64,000 nt of DNA, from the NCBI GenBank assembly GCA_052144935.1, contig JBKQPR010000179.1, positions 1 through 64,000 on the forward strand, in the 5' to 3' direction. How positions within the stretch are numbered: the stretch's first letter is position 1; each line of letters begins with the position of its first letter. Both the position numbers and the translations under genes were made by a program. The notes under the pieces are model-generated. The model was not told where the DNA came from, searched no databases, and was given only the letters and a program-made list of their open reading frames with translations. The stretch comes from JOPF133 sp052144935 (GTDB taxonomy: Bacteria; Acidobacteriota; Terriglobia; Bryobacterales; Bryobacteraceae). Positions 31,955 through 40,997 of this stretch are shown one piece after another.

Positions 31955-32090
31955 GCATGCGGGCCCTGCCCTGCGGCCGTTGCCACGCGGGGGCTGCCCC
32001 CGCGTCTGTGGCAGGCGGGACCCGCCCCGCGCCGTTGCCAAACGGGCGCTGCCCCCACGCCGTTGCCAGGCGGGCCCAGGGCACGCGCCT
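31955..32090. repeat. GC-rich imperfect repeats upstream of the 31083-31883 gene
   Basis: Phrases of the form GCCGTTGCCA(C/A/G)GCGGG and GGGGCTGCCCCCGC recur with a spacing of about 30 bases. They include small inverted pieces (GGGGGCTGCCCCC). It lies just upstream of a gene start and could carry its promoter, but no clear sigma-70 boxes are visible. Confidence 0.6.
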
Positions 32091-32134
32091 GCCCCACCAT
32101 CATGACTAACGCGGAGCGGCGCCGGAAAGTTACC

Positions 32135-32905
32135 TCACTGAACCGGAAGGACCAGACCGGCGGCGCTGGTCTGGCCCGCCACGGTGACCAGGATCACGGG
32201 ATTCGGAGGCGCGTTAGAGGGAATTTCCAGGTTGATCTGGTAGAGGCCCGCGGAGTCCGGGCTCACGCCGGCGTACTTGATCAGCGTGGGGTCTACCGCC
32301 GTTCCGGCGAGCGCCACTACCAGCGTGCTCAGATTGGTGATCGGCGCGGAATACGTGGGGATTTCTCCAATCCCGGGATTGGGCGCGGTCTTGCCCAGAC
32401 CGGTGGCGAACAGCACGACGATCTCGCCGGCCTGGGCCGGGGCGGCCGCGGTGATCAGCGAGTAATCCCCGTGGGTCGCCAGGGCGTAGTTGCTTCCCCA
32501 GACGAACAGAGCGGGCGCGGCGTTGAGCACCGGCAAAGTGACCACCGGCCCGAACTGGCCCTCCCGGACTACCTGCACGGTCATCTGGCCCACTCCATCG
32601 GTAGCCGGAACCATGAAATTCACCTGCGTGGGGGATACATAGAACAGCGCCACCGGTGAATTGTCCACGATCACCTGGGTATAGTTCAGCTCGGTCGGGA
32701 GATAAGGGAATTGGATATCCGAGGTCTGCAGCGCGTATGCCGAGCGCGAAAGGTTGGAGCCGAACACGGAGATAACCGAGCCGGGAGCGAAAGGACCGGG
32801 CGAGTAGTCGCTGGCGTTGACAATGCCGGCGGCCGTGTAGGCGGGCGCCTGTCCCCAGGCAGCGATGGAAAGCACCGCGGCCACGAAAAGCCCGAGTCGG
32901 CACAT
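32135..32905 (-). CDS. secreted TIGR03437-family protein
   Basis: A 256-aa protein that is essentially one TIGR03437 (Solibacter C-terminal) domain behind a signal peptide (MCRLGLFVAAVLSIAAWGQA). Family hallmarks are visible: IVNASDYSPGPFAPGSVISVFGSNLS, VDNSPVALFYVSPTQVNFMVP, ALATHGDYSLITAAAPAQAGEIVVLFATGLGKT, and LYQINLEIPSNAPP. Such domains are expanded in Solibacter-type Acidobacteria and look like Ig-type beta-sandwich pairs on secreted proteins; their function is unknown. An upstream in-frame start at 32965 is possible, but the signal peptide supports 32905. This gene is one of the main taxonomic clues. Confidence 0.88.
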   Translation of the reverse strand: MCRLGLFVAAVLSIAAWGQAPAYTAAGIVNASDYSPGPFAPGSVISVFGSNLSRSAYALQTSDIQFPYLPTELNYTQVIVDNSPVALFYVSPTQVNFMVPATDGVGQMTVQVVREGQFGPVVTLPVLNAAPALFVWGSNYALATHGDYSLITAAAPAQAGEIVVLFATGLGKTAPNPGIGEIPTYSAPITNLSTLVVALAGTAVDPTLIKYAGVSPDSAGLYQINLEIPSNAPPNPVILVTVAGQTSAAGLVLPVQ

Positions 32906-33043
32906 TGCTTGGGGTAGTGGCAGGGCGCGGCGGGAAATCTCAGGGAAATTGGCGAGGCATCTCAAAGGCGGCGGCCGCGCAAAATCGCAAAATCGGTCAA
33001 GCCGGACCTTTCGCCCCAGTCTACACTCTGGGTGGAGGCAAGT

Positions 33044-33409
33044 ATGATCCTTTGGAAACGGGCCGCCTGGCTCGGCTTCCTGAGCTGGCTGTTCCCGTTG
33101 GCCGTCTCGTTCATCCTATTTCCCTTGAAGCGATCGAATGCTCCGTTATTCGGTACCCTGATGGGCCTGGTGGTTCTGCTGACGGGTGGGGCGCTGCTCA
33201 CGCGCTACTTCGGGGACAGGACTGTGGCGGTTCGCGAGGCCGTGTGTGTGGGAGCGCTATGGTTCTTCCTCAATCTGGCTTTCGATTACCCGATGTTTGC
33301 CTACGGTCCCATGAAGATGACACCGTGGAGCTACTATTCGGAGATCGGCCTGGGCTACCTGGCATTTCCGGCGCTGGCGTTCTGGGCGGCGCGGCTGGTG
33401 CGGTCGTGA
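33044..33409 (+). CDS. small four-helix membrane protein
   Basis: A 121-aa integral membrane protein with four predicted helices: AWLGFLSWLFPLAVSFILFPL, LFGTLMGLVVLLTGGALL, AVCVGALWFFLNLAFDYPMF and GLGYLAFPALAFWAARLV. GGAGG six bases before the ATG at 33044 sets the start. Its stop overlaps the GTG of the AraC-type regulator by three bases, so the pair is co-translated. Family unrecognised. A link to the small-molecule-sensing regulator is plausible from the overlap only. Confidence 0.8.
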   Translation: MILWKRAAWLGFLSWLFPLAVSFILFPLKRSNAPLFGTLMGLVVLLTGGALLTRYFGDRTVAVREAVCVGALWFFLNLAFDYPMFAYGPMKMTPWSYYSEIGLGYLAFPALAFWAARLVRS

Positions 33410-34287
33410 AGCCATCCACCGAGCGGGACTATCACGAGCGGATCGTCCGAACGCTCCTGTTTATCCAGGGGCACCTGGACGATGCCTTGGAACTGGAGCA
33501 GGCAGCGGCCGTGGCAGCCTTTTCCAATTTTCATTTTCATCGCATTTTCCGTGGACTGGTAGGTGAACCGCTGAAGGAGCACGTTCGGCGTCTGCGCCTG
33601 GAGCGCGCCGCGCGAAACCTGAAGCAGCTCGACGCGCCCGTTACGGAGATTGCATTCGAAGCCGGATTCGAGACCGATGAATCCTTCACGAGGGCATTTG
33701 GAGACATGTTTGGAGTATCCCCTTCCGCATACCGGACCGCGCACAAGCCTGCTCCCGAGTCCGGGTCAGGCACGCACTTCGACGATGTTGCGGGTTATCG
33801 TCCACCGGATTACCCAGACCCCCCGCCGGTCGAGGTGAAAGAGCTTTCGCCCATGCGGGCGGTGTTTCTTCGGCATGTGGGTCCGTACACGCAAGTCGGC
33901 GCCACCTGGGGACGTCTGATGGCCTGGGCGGGCAGGCGCGGGCTGCTGGGCCCGGGCATGAAGCTGATCGGCATCGTGCATGACGACCCGGATGTGACCC
34001 CACCGGACAAGGTTCGTTACGATGCCGCGGTGACGGTGAACCGTCCGGTCGAGCCGGAGGGCGAATTCGGAGTGATGGAGATCGGCGGGGGAGGCTACGC
34101 GGTGGTCCTGCACAAGGGGCCTTACGAGGGGCTGGGGAAGGCCTATCAGCGGATCTACGGCGGCTGGCTTCCCAAGAGCGGGTATGCTTTGCGCGATGCG
34201 CCGGCGTTCGAGCAGTACCTCAATTCGCCGCAGAGCGCCAAGCCCGAAGACCTGGTGACGCTGATTCACGTGCCGCTCGGGGAGTGA
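33406..34287 (+). CDS. AraC-family regulator with GyrI-like effector-binding domain
   Basis: A 293-aa protein starting at GTG 33406, overlapping the upstream membrane gene (GTGA). Residues ~1-110 form an AraC double helix-turn-helix (LEQAAAVAAFSNFHFHRIFRGLVGEPLKEHVRRLRLERAARNL; ITEIAFEAGFETDESFTRAFGDMFGVSPSAYR in pieces). Residues ~140-293 are a GyrI-like/BmrR effector domain (VEVKELSPMRAVFLRHVGPYTQVGATWGRL; YAVVLHKGPYEGLGKAYQRIYGGWL), which usually binds hydrophobic small molecules. This is the Rob/SoxS-like layout linked to stress or drug response. A copy of its last ~100 bp recurs at 37770-37881. Confidence 0.93.
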   Translation: MKPSTERDYHERIVRTLLFIQGHLDDALELEQAAAVAAFSNFHFHRIFRGLVGEPLKEHVRRLRLERAARNLKQLDAPVTEIAFEAGFETDESFTRAFGDMFGVSPSAYRTAHKPAPESGSGTHFDDVAGYRPPDYPDPPPVEVKELSPMRAVFLRHVGPYTQVGATWGRLMAWAGRRGLLGPGMKLIGIVHDDPDVTPPDKVRYDAAVTVNRPVEPEGEFGVMEIGGGGYAVVLHKGPYEGLGKAYQRIYGGWLPKSGYALRDAPAFEQYLNSPQSAKPEDLVTLIHVPLGE

Positions 34288-34440
34288 CGCAAGATCAATC
34301 GCCGGTATCCGCTTCCTGACGGGGTGGGTGTATCGCCTTGAGGGCGTGCGCCGCCCGAAATCCCGGTCAGAGTTTCCTCCGGTATAATGACTCCAAACGC
34401 AGCCCGGGAAACGCGGGCTGGCGGAGGGACGATTCAAGAG

Positions 34441-37400
34441 ATGAAGCTCTTTCGGAGGGTGCTGGTTCTTGCCCTTCTGCCGGTCTGTCCCGTGGTGTGG
34501 GCACAGGCACAGAGTTCCCCGGCGATCGCTCTGGTGGCGAATGCCGAGGGCGAAAACCCGGCGATCGCGCCGAATACATGGGTAGAGGTGAAGGGCCAGA
34601 GCCTGTCCAAGGCCGGGGATACGCGCACCTGGCAAGCGTCCGATTTCGTCAACAACCAGTTGCCGACGAGCCTCGACGGCGTCAGCGTGACGGTGAACGG
34701 CAAGAGTGCCTACGTGTACTACATCAGCCCGGCGCAGGTGAATATTCTGACTCCGCCCGATGCGATGCCGGGCACGGTTGTTGTGCAGGTTACCAACAAC
34801 GGTGTGAGCAGCCCCGCGTTCTCCGTACAAGCGCAGCCGCTCTCGCCGTCGTTTTTCGTGCTCAACGGCGGTCCCTACGTGGTGGCGCAGCACAGTGCGG
34901 ATTACAGCCTGGTGGGGCCGCCGAGCCTCTATCCCGGTCTGACGACCCCCGCAAAACCTGGCGAAACTGTAGTGCTATACGCCAACGGCTTCGGGCCGAC
35001 CTCGACGCCGGTGGTCAGCGGGTCGAGCACCCAATCGGGAAGCCTGTCCCCACTGCCCGTGGTCACGATTGGCGGTCTCGCGGCGACGGTGCAGTTTGCC
35101 GCGCTGGTTTCGCCAGGGTTGTTTCAGTTCAACGTGGTGATTCCGGCTAACGCGCCGAGCGGCGACAACACGCTTGCGGCAACCATTAATGGCACCGCTG
35201 CCGCGCCGGTGGCGCTCATCACTGTACAGGGCTCCGCACCGCCGCCCACCTCAGTCACCTTTTACGTCGCACCGGGCGGCAACGATTTCTGGAGCGGCCG
35301 GATTCCGGCTCCCAATTCCACCAATACGGACGGTCCGTTTGCGACCTTCGATCATGCCCGCGCTTTCGTCCAGTCGATCAGCAAAACGGGGCTGAGCCAG
35401 GTGAACGTCCAGTTCCGAGCAGGGACGTACTTCCTGCCTGCAACCGAATTGTTCACCGCGGCCGACTCGGGCTCGGCAAGCCTCAATATTGTGTATCAGA
35501 ATTATCCGGGCGAATCGCCCATCTTCAGCGGGGGCGTGCGCGTTCAGAACTGGACCAATACGGGCGGCAATACCTGGAAGACCACGCTGCCCGCGTCCAC
35601 GCAATATTTCGAGAACCTGTTTTACAACGGGGTGCGGCGGCTTCGGCCGCGGCTGGGCGGATCTTCAGCCAATCCTCTGGGCACGTATTACCGGAGCGCG
35701 CACACGGTCTATTTGACCGACCCGACTGCGCCGCCCCCTCCCGCGTCAGCGCCAAATCCCAATTGTGCGGTGTATATCGCCGGCAGCGGATGGGAATGTT
35801 TCGACCGGTTCCAGTACAACCCGGCGGACCCCATCGTGAATACGTGGAAGAATCTCGTTCCGGCCGCGGGCAACCCATGCGGGCAGCCCGCCGGCAACCA
35901 GGCGATTGCGGGCGACATTGAAGTGCTGGATTTCGAACAATTCAGCACGTCCAAACTGCGCGTCAGTTGCATCGACACGGCGAACCACATCGCGTACATG
36001 ACGGGACCAACTGGGTTTTCACAAAACCACGCCAGCGAGTCGGGCTTCATCGCCGGCAACCGGTATCTGGTGGAAAACGTTCAAGACGCGCTTACGCTGC
36101 CTGGGCAATGGTTTCTGGACCATTCCACGACGCCGTGGACCCTGACGTATCTGGCCAACAGTGGCGAAAATCCAAACAACGACGCCGTCATCATTCCCCA
36201 ATTCTCGCAGGTGCTGGTGGCGTCGAATCTGCAATACGTGACCTTTCGGGGATTGACGTTTGAGCACGACAATTATACGATTCCCGCGGCCGGACATATA
36301 TCGGTGGAGTTGGAACCCGACATCGGCGCCGCGGTTTCGTTCCAGAATTCGCAGCACATCACGTTCGATTCCGGGATCGTGACGCAGACCTCAGGCACCG
36401 GTCTCGAATTCATTCCCTGCATCAACACGTCATCGCCGCCGTACTGCGTTTCCACCAATATCAACGCCGTGGTGGCCAACAATCTGATCGAGAACAGCGC
36501 CTTCTACGACATCGGCGTGGTGGCAATACGGATCGGGAACCCGTTTCAGCCGGCCGACACGGACGCCAACGTGCCGCAGATGACGATTGTCGAAAACAAC
36601 GTGGTGGAGGGCTACGGCCGCACGATTCCGGCCTCCTTCGGCATCGGCCAAGGCATGGGACACGACAATCTTTATACGCACAACGACGTCTACGACGGTT
36701 ACCACTGCGCCATCTCGACCTCCCAAGGCATCGCCGACACGACCACGCCAAGCGGCATCGGAAACGCCAACGCCACCATCTCCTTCAATCACGTCTACAA
36801 CCTGTTGCAGGGGATCATGAACGACGGCGGGTCCATACGGATCGATGGAGGCAACCAAGTCTTCACGGCCGCGGGCAACAAAATTTTGAACAACAAGATT
36901 CACGACGTAACCGACGCGTCCATTATGGATTCCAACGGCTACGGCGGCAACGGAGTTTATCTGGATAACGATACGGGTCTGGTGGATGTGGAGAATAATC
37001 TGGTCTATCGCGTCTCGGGGTTCGACGTTTACACTCCGCACGGCCCGGCCGCCCCCGGCGAAGCCAATATCATCAAGAACAATATTCTGGCATATGGACG
37101 TCTGGCGATGGTGTCCGTTAACTTCCCCTATGGGGACGGTGTACCTTCCACCATCCCGCAGGAATTTGTCGTAACCAATAATCTGTTCTATTTCGACCGG
37201 ACCGAAACATCCACGCCGAAATTCTGGGTGCAAGGCGGGTGCCTGTACGCCGGCGGAGCCGCCTTCACGCAGTTCCAGGAGTGGAACAGCAACATGTACT
37301 GGCGCACCGACGGAGGGTTCGCCAGCGACGCCAAGGCGTTCGCCGTGCAGCCGAGCCCCGGCACGGGTCCGGATGCTCCCTGTAACGACACCACCAGCGA

Positions 37401-37650
37401 CTACAGTTTTTATGCTTTTGCGGCATGGCAGCAGACGGTGGGAGAAGATCTTCAAAGCATGGTGCAGAATCCCGGGTTCAACAACCCGGCCTATCCGGCG
37501 GACGATTACTCACTGCCCAAGGGGTCGCCCGGAGTGGGGTTCGTGGTGTTTGATCCCAGCCAGGCCGGCCGGTCCAACCCCGCGATCAATCCGCCCGCGG
37601 TTCCGGCGACGTTCCCAACGAAGCTGTTTAATCCGGCGACGGATTACTAG
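34441..37650 (+). CDS. large secreted protein: TIGR03437 domain plus right-handed beta-helix
   Basis: A 1069-aa protein. The start at 34441 gives a clean signal peptide (KLFRRVLVLALLPVCPVVWAQA). Residues ~25-265 are TIGR03437-like (IALVANAEGENPAIAPNTWVEVKGQ; YVYYISPAQVNILTPPD; VLYANGFGPTSTPV; GLFQFNVVIPANAPSGDN). Residues ~275-1050 begin FYVAPGGNDFWSGRIP, a DUF1565-like entry into a parallel beta-helix with repeated Asn-rich turns (FRGLTFEHDNYTIP; NNLIENSAFYDIGVVAIRIG; VENNVVEGYGR), like polysaccharide lyases and epimerases. A role in binding or cutting a polysaccharide is likely but the substrate cannot be read. No membrane anchor is seen. Confidence 0.88.
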   Translation: MKLFRRVLVLALLPVCPVVWAQAQSSPAIALVANAEGENPAIAPNTWVEVKGQSLSKAGDTRTWQASDFVNNQLPTSLDGVSVTVNGKSAYVYYISPAQVNILTPPDAMPGTVVVQVTNNGVSSPAFSVQAQPLSPSFFVLNGGPYVVAQHSADYSLVGPPSLYPGLTTPAKPGETVVLYANGFGPTSTPVVSGSSTQSGSLSPLPVVTIGGLAATVQFAALVSPGLFQFNVVIPANAPSGDNTLAATINGTAAAPVALITVQGSAPPPTSVTFYVAPGGNDFWSGRIPAPNSTNTDGPFATFDHARAFVQSISKTGLSQVNVQFRAGTYFLPATELFTAADSGSASLNIVYQNYPGESPIFSGGVRVQNWTNTGGNTWKTTLPASTQYFENLFYNGVRRLRPRLGGSSANPLGTYYRSAHTVYLTDPTAPPPPASAPNPNCAVYIAGSGWECFDRFQYNPADPIVNTWKNLVPAAGNPCGQPAGNQAIAGDIEVLDFEQFSTSKLRVSCIDTANHIAYMTGPTGFSQNHASESGFIAGNRYLVENVQDALTLPGQWFLDHSTTPWTLTYLANSGENPNNDAVIIPQFSQVLVASNLQYVTFRGLTFEHDNYTIPAAGHISVELEPDIGAAVSFQNSQHITFDSGIVTQTSGTGLEFIPCINTSSPPYCVSTNINAVVANNLIENSAFYDIGVVAIRIGNPFQPADTDANVPQMTIVENNVVEGYGRTIPASFGIGQGMGHDNLYTHNDVYDGYHCAISTSQGIADTTTPSGIGNANATISFNHVYNLLQGIMNDGGSIRIDGGNQVFTAAGNKILNNKIHDVTDASIMDSNGYGGNGVYLDNDTGLVDVENNLVYRVSGFDVYTPHGPAAPGEANIIKNNILAYGRLAMVSVNFPYGDGVPSTIPQEFVVTNNLFYFDRTETSTPKFWVQGGCLYAGGAAFTQFQEWNSNMYWRTDGGFASDAKAFAVQPSPGTGPDAPCNDTTSDYSFYAFAAWQQTVGEDLQSMVQNPGFNNPAYPADDYSLPKGSPGVGFVVFDPSQAGRSNPAINPPAVPATFPTKLFNPATDY

Positions 37651-37769
37651 CCGTTCCAAGAGCCGGGGCGAAGAGTTAAGCCGGGCACACTCCCGATAGC
37701 CGCGGTGCCCGGAACCTTGGCTCCGAATTCAGGGAACGGTTACGGACGTGCGGTCGGCGATCCGGAGAA

Positions 37770-37881
37770 GCGTGGGTGTGCTTTGCGCGACGCGCCGGCG
37801 TTCGATCAGTACCTCAATTCACTGCGGGACACCAGGCCGGAGGGTCTGGCGACGCTGATTCACGTGCCGCTGGGGGAGTGA
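37770..37881 (+). pseudogene. copied 3' tail of the AraC-GyrI gene
   Basis: This stretch encodes ALRDAPAFDQYLNSLRDTRP and then EGLATLIHVPLGE-stop. It matches the last ~34 codons of the regulator ending at 34287 (ALRDAPAFEQYLNSPQSAKP, EDLVTLIHVPLGE). Only the tail is present, without start or HTH. It lies right after the beta-helix gene, so a partial duplication or a deletion of a second regulator copy occurred here. Confidence 0.85.
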
Positions 37882-38172
37882 TGGGAAAGCGTAAAATGGG
37901 CGCGACTGGAGTGTGGCCGGCACTTGCAGGGGTAGGACGTTATTGGTTCGTTGGGGTAGCAGGCTAGCGGCTGCGCGGATCCAACTCCTACAGGCGGCGG
38001 GCGATGCGGTCCCATTCCCGGATAGCAGCACAGACGGTGTCCTTCGAGGTATGAGATGGCGCCTCACGCCCTACGCCTAGAAGTGGAGCGAAAGGCCCAG
38101 GAAGTCGCGCCCTGGGAAGCTTCGAGCGGGTCACGCGCCACTCTCAAACAACTCCGGCAGAGTGAAGCGCAG

Positions 38173-38302
38173 TCAATCGAAATATTCGGCCTCGATGCGG
38201 ATGGTCTTTTGCAATTCGGGGTTGGTGATCGAGTTGGCTATTTTGCCAAGCGCCGCCGCGAGTTTTTCAATCTTGCCATTCTCCAGCCAGTCAATGGACA
38301 GA
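38173..38302 (-). pseudogene. scrap resembling the middle of an ISKra4-type transposase
   Basis: On the minus strand, reading downward from 38302, the frame gives SIDWLENGKIEKLAAALGKI and ANSITNPELQKTIRIEAEYFD before a stop at 38173. The DWLxxGxxEK and KxIRIExxYF patterns are those I recall from ISKra4-like transposases just before their RMRY motif. Nothing else of the element is visible. Short and degenerate, so the assignment is tentative. Confidence 0.45.
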
Positions 38303-38371
38303 AGACGAGCTTATCCGGCCAATCCTGATGCCCGCGCACCGCTAACCCAAATCGACTCTATGAATTAGGGG

Positions 38372-39633
38372 CGCGTGACTACGGCCGTCGCCCGGGGCGA
38401 CTTGAGCCGCAAAATCACGGTGGATGTGCGCGGCGAGATTCTGGCGCTGAAGAACACCATCAACACGATGGTGGACCAGCTCAACGCCTTCGCAGGCGAA
38501 GTCACGCGCGTGGCGCGCGTGGTAGGCACGTGGGCCGGCCGGCCATCTGCCTGGGCAACTACGGCGAAGTCACGCGCGTGGCGCGCGTGGTAGGCACTGA
38601 GGGCAAACTCGGCGGCCAGGCGGATGTGCGCGGCGTGGCGGGCACGTGGAAGGACTTGACCGACTCCGTAAACTCCATGGCCAGCAACCTCACCAATCAG
38701 GTGCGCAATATCGCGGGCGTCACGACGGCCGGCGCCAAAGGCGATCTGACGACCAAGATCACGGTGGATGCGCGCGGCGAGATTCTGGCGCTGAAGAACA
38801 CCATCAACACGATGGTCGACCAGCTCAGCTCCTTCGCATCGGAAGTGACCCGCGTGGCGCGCGAGGTCGGCACCGAAGGCAAGCTCGGCGGCCAGGCCGA
38901 TGTGAGAGGCGTGGCGGGCACCTGGAAGGATCTCACGGACAGCGTCAATTCCATGGCGGCCAACCTGACCACGCAGGTGCGCAATATCGCGGAAGTGACT
39001 ACGGCGGTCGCCAAAGGCGACCTGTCGCGCAAGATCACGGTAGACGTGCGTGGCGAAATTCTGGAAGTGAAGAACACCGTCAACACCATGGTCGACCAGC
39101 TCAGCTCTTTCGCGGCGGAGGTGACGCGCGTGGCGCGCGAAGTCGGCACGGAGGGCAAACTGGGGGGCCAGGCCGAGGTGCGCGGCGTAGCCGGCACGTG
39201 GAAGGATCTCACCGACAGCGTCAACTCCATGGCCGGCAATCTGACGGCTCAGGTTCGTAATATCGCTCAGGTGACCACCGCGGTAGCCAATGGAAATTTG
39301 AGCCGCAAGATCACCGTGGACGTGCAGGGGGAAATCCTGGAGCTCAAGGACACCATCAACACGATGGTCGATCAGCTCAACAGCTTTGCCTCGGAGGTGA
39401 CGCGCGTGGCCCGGGAAGTCGGCACGGAAGGCAAACTGGGCGGCCAGGCCGAAGTGCGCGGAGTGGGCGGCACGTGGAAGGATTTGACGGACAACGTGAA
39501 TTTCATGGCCGCCAACCTCACCACCCAGGTCCGAGGTATCGCCAAGGTCGTGACCGACGTGGCCAACGGCAACCTGAAACGCAAACTGGTGCTGGAAACC
39601 AAGGGCGAAATCGCCGAACTCGCGGACACCATC
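38372..39633 (+). pseudogene. HAMP-repeat array fragment of a multi-HAMP hybrid histidine kinase
   Basis: The plus strand encodes successive HAMP units of about 92 residues: TTAVAKGDLSRKITVDVRGE, ILEVKNTVNTMVDQLSSFAA, EVTRVAREVGTEGKLGGQAE, VRGVAGTWKDLTDSVNSMA, repeated about four to five times. No start codon, sensor, HisKA, HATPase or receiver domain is joined to it. Near 38517-38590 a partial internal duplication (GTCACGCGCGTGGCGCGCGTGG seen twice) shifts the frame. The array ends abruptly at ~39633 after EIAELADTI, where the sequence switches to an inverted scrap. In intact relatives this array precedes a kinase core that signals osmotic or general stress. Dead fragment. Confidence 0.85.
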
Positions 39634-39738
39634 AGAATGCGGGCAAACGTGACGTCGTCTTCGATAATCAACAGAACCGCGTCGCCGGGGGTGAATCAGG
39701 TTCCGGTCGTCGTCGATTTCGATATCATGGACCACTAC
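39634..39738 (-). pseudogene. inverted receiver-linker scrap of a hybrid histidine kinase
   Basis: Read on the minus strand it gives VVVHDIEIDDDRNLIHP and, after a one-base shift in a C-run (~39690), GDAVLLIIEDDVTFARIL. The I-DDR---I-PGD-VLLI-EDD-TFARILL pattern is the link and first strand of the receiver domain found downstream of the HATPase in multi-HAMP hybrid kinases. It is joined head-on to the HAMP array on the other strand, which implies inversion plus deletion inside one ancestral kinase gene, or fusion of two copies. Confidence 0.75.
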
Positions 39739-39762
39739 GGCCGGCGCAGACGATGGAGGCGG

Positions 39763-40510
39763 CAGGATCATAGGCGAAGATCTCCACATCCAACGAATAG
39801 GTCCCCACGCCCACAAATCGCACCGGCAGACTTCCCACTTCCACCTTGGGGTGTTGCTGCAAGGCCTGCGTAGTTGAATCCAACAGCTTGCCACCTGCAC
39901 CGCCGACGTGTCGCGGCGTAGATTCAGCGTCAAATGGAACCACAGTCTTATCGCGCTTTGAGAAATTCTCCAGCGTCATCGAAGAGAACAGGCTGTTCGG
40001 TACAGTCAGCGACGTCCGATTCAATGTGCGAACGCGCGTCGAACGCAGGCCGATGTCTTCCACGGTTCCCACCAGATCCCCGAACTTGCAGAAATCGCCC
40101 ACCGCCACCGGACGGTCGGTAATCACGGCCACACCGCCAAACAGATTCTCGATCGTCTTCTGCGCCGCCAGTGCCAACGCCACGCCGCCCACCCCCAGCC
40201 CTGCCATAACCGGCGTCGTATTGTATCCCCAACTACTCAACACGGCTGCCAGCGCCACCGCCGAAATGGTGATTTTAAAACGCGCGCCGCCAACGGCAGC
40301 ACCGAGTCGGCGAAACTGCGGTACTTCCCTTGGATCGTCCGCTGCAGGCGACCTGCTCCCAGATCCACCAGGTTGATCGATAGCCACGCTAGAGCCCAGA
40401 AAAACAACAGCGACACGCCCCGCTCCAGATACAACCGCACCGCTGGCGACGGACCGACCCATTCCATTCCCGCGCGAAATCCCGTCACGGCCACCAGCAA
40501 CCGCAGTGCT
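39763..40510 (-). pseudogene. frameshifted, truncated MscS-family mechanosensitive channel
   Basis: Two minus-strand frames together give an MscS protein. The first (40510 down to ~40276) has LERGVSLLFFWALAWLSINL, GKYRSFADSVLPLAARVLK. The second carries ITISAVALAAVLSSWGYNTT, VMAGLGVGGVALALAAQKTIENLFGG, VAVGDFCKFGDLVGTVEDIGLRSTRVRTLNRT and VPNSLFSSMTLENFSKRDK, the classic pore helix and beta-domain. They are joined by a missing A in the A-run at 40277-40280. The C-terminus breaks off after SLDVEIFAYD next to the kinase scrap, and the N-terminus looks incomplete. Loss of function is very likely unless the shift is an assembly error. Confidence 0.85.
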
Positions 40511-40914
40511 CGGCCGCTCGAATGTGCCTCCGAGCGGTTATCTCTGCATAGCCCACCTTGCACAACTCCCAAGCAAACCCTTCCAGCACGCGGCCACATG
40601 ATTCATTGGACTGGTCCGAAAGGCGGAACGGTCGCCAATTTGGACGAACGGATAATCGAGGAGTTCGTGCGGCACCTGAATCGATGCCGATGCCCACGAT
40701 ATGGCCGCACACACCGGTTTTGCCGCAGATCCTAAAGCCCGGCAAGTCCCGCGGCCTTGCAACCGCCCTCGGTCCGAAGCGCCCGAAGCCTCCGGAGGCC
40801 CCCGAAGCCCGCAAGTCTCCTCGGCCACCCGCAACACGGCCGGCGCACGCCGGACCCCACCAGCCTCCCCGAAGGCGCCAACACACCTAACCGCCAACAA
40901 CCGCCAACACCCCC
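40511..40914. other. 404-bp region upstream of gdhA without a clear gene
   Basis: Frames here are Arg/Pro/Ala-rich and lack family motifs. Part of it (to ~40600) may be a degraded 5' piece of the MscS gene. Repeats of AAC(C)GCCAACA occur at 40885-40910 just before the gdhA promoter. Confidence 0.35.
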
Positions 40915-40943
40915 TTGACGTGGTGTGTGCAAGAGAATACCAT
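40915..40943 (+). promoter_or_regulatory. putative sigma-70 promoter of gdhA
   Basis: TTGACG at 40915-40920 and TACCAT at 40938-40943 are separated by 17 bases, about 55 bases before the gdhA start codon. The fit to the housekeeping consensus is good for the -35 and fair for the -10. Prediction only. Confidence 0.5.
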
Positions 40944-40997
40944 ACCGGTGTAGACAGATTTGGGACTTCCAAGTCCGAAGTCCAAAAAAGGTGGGCC

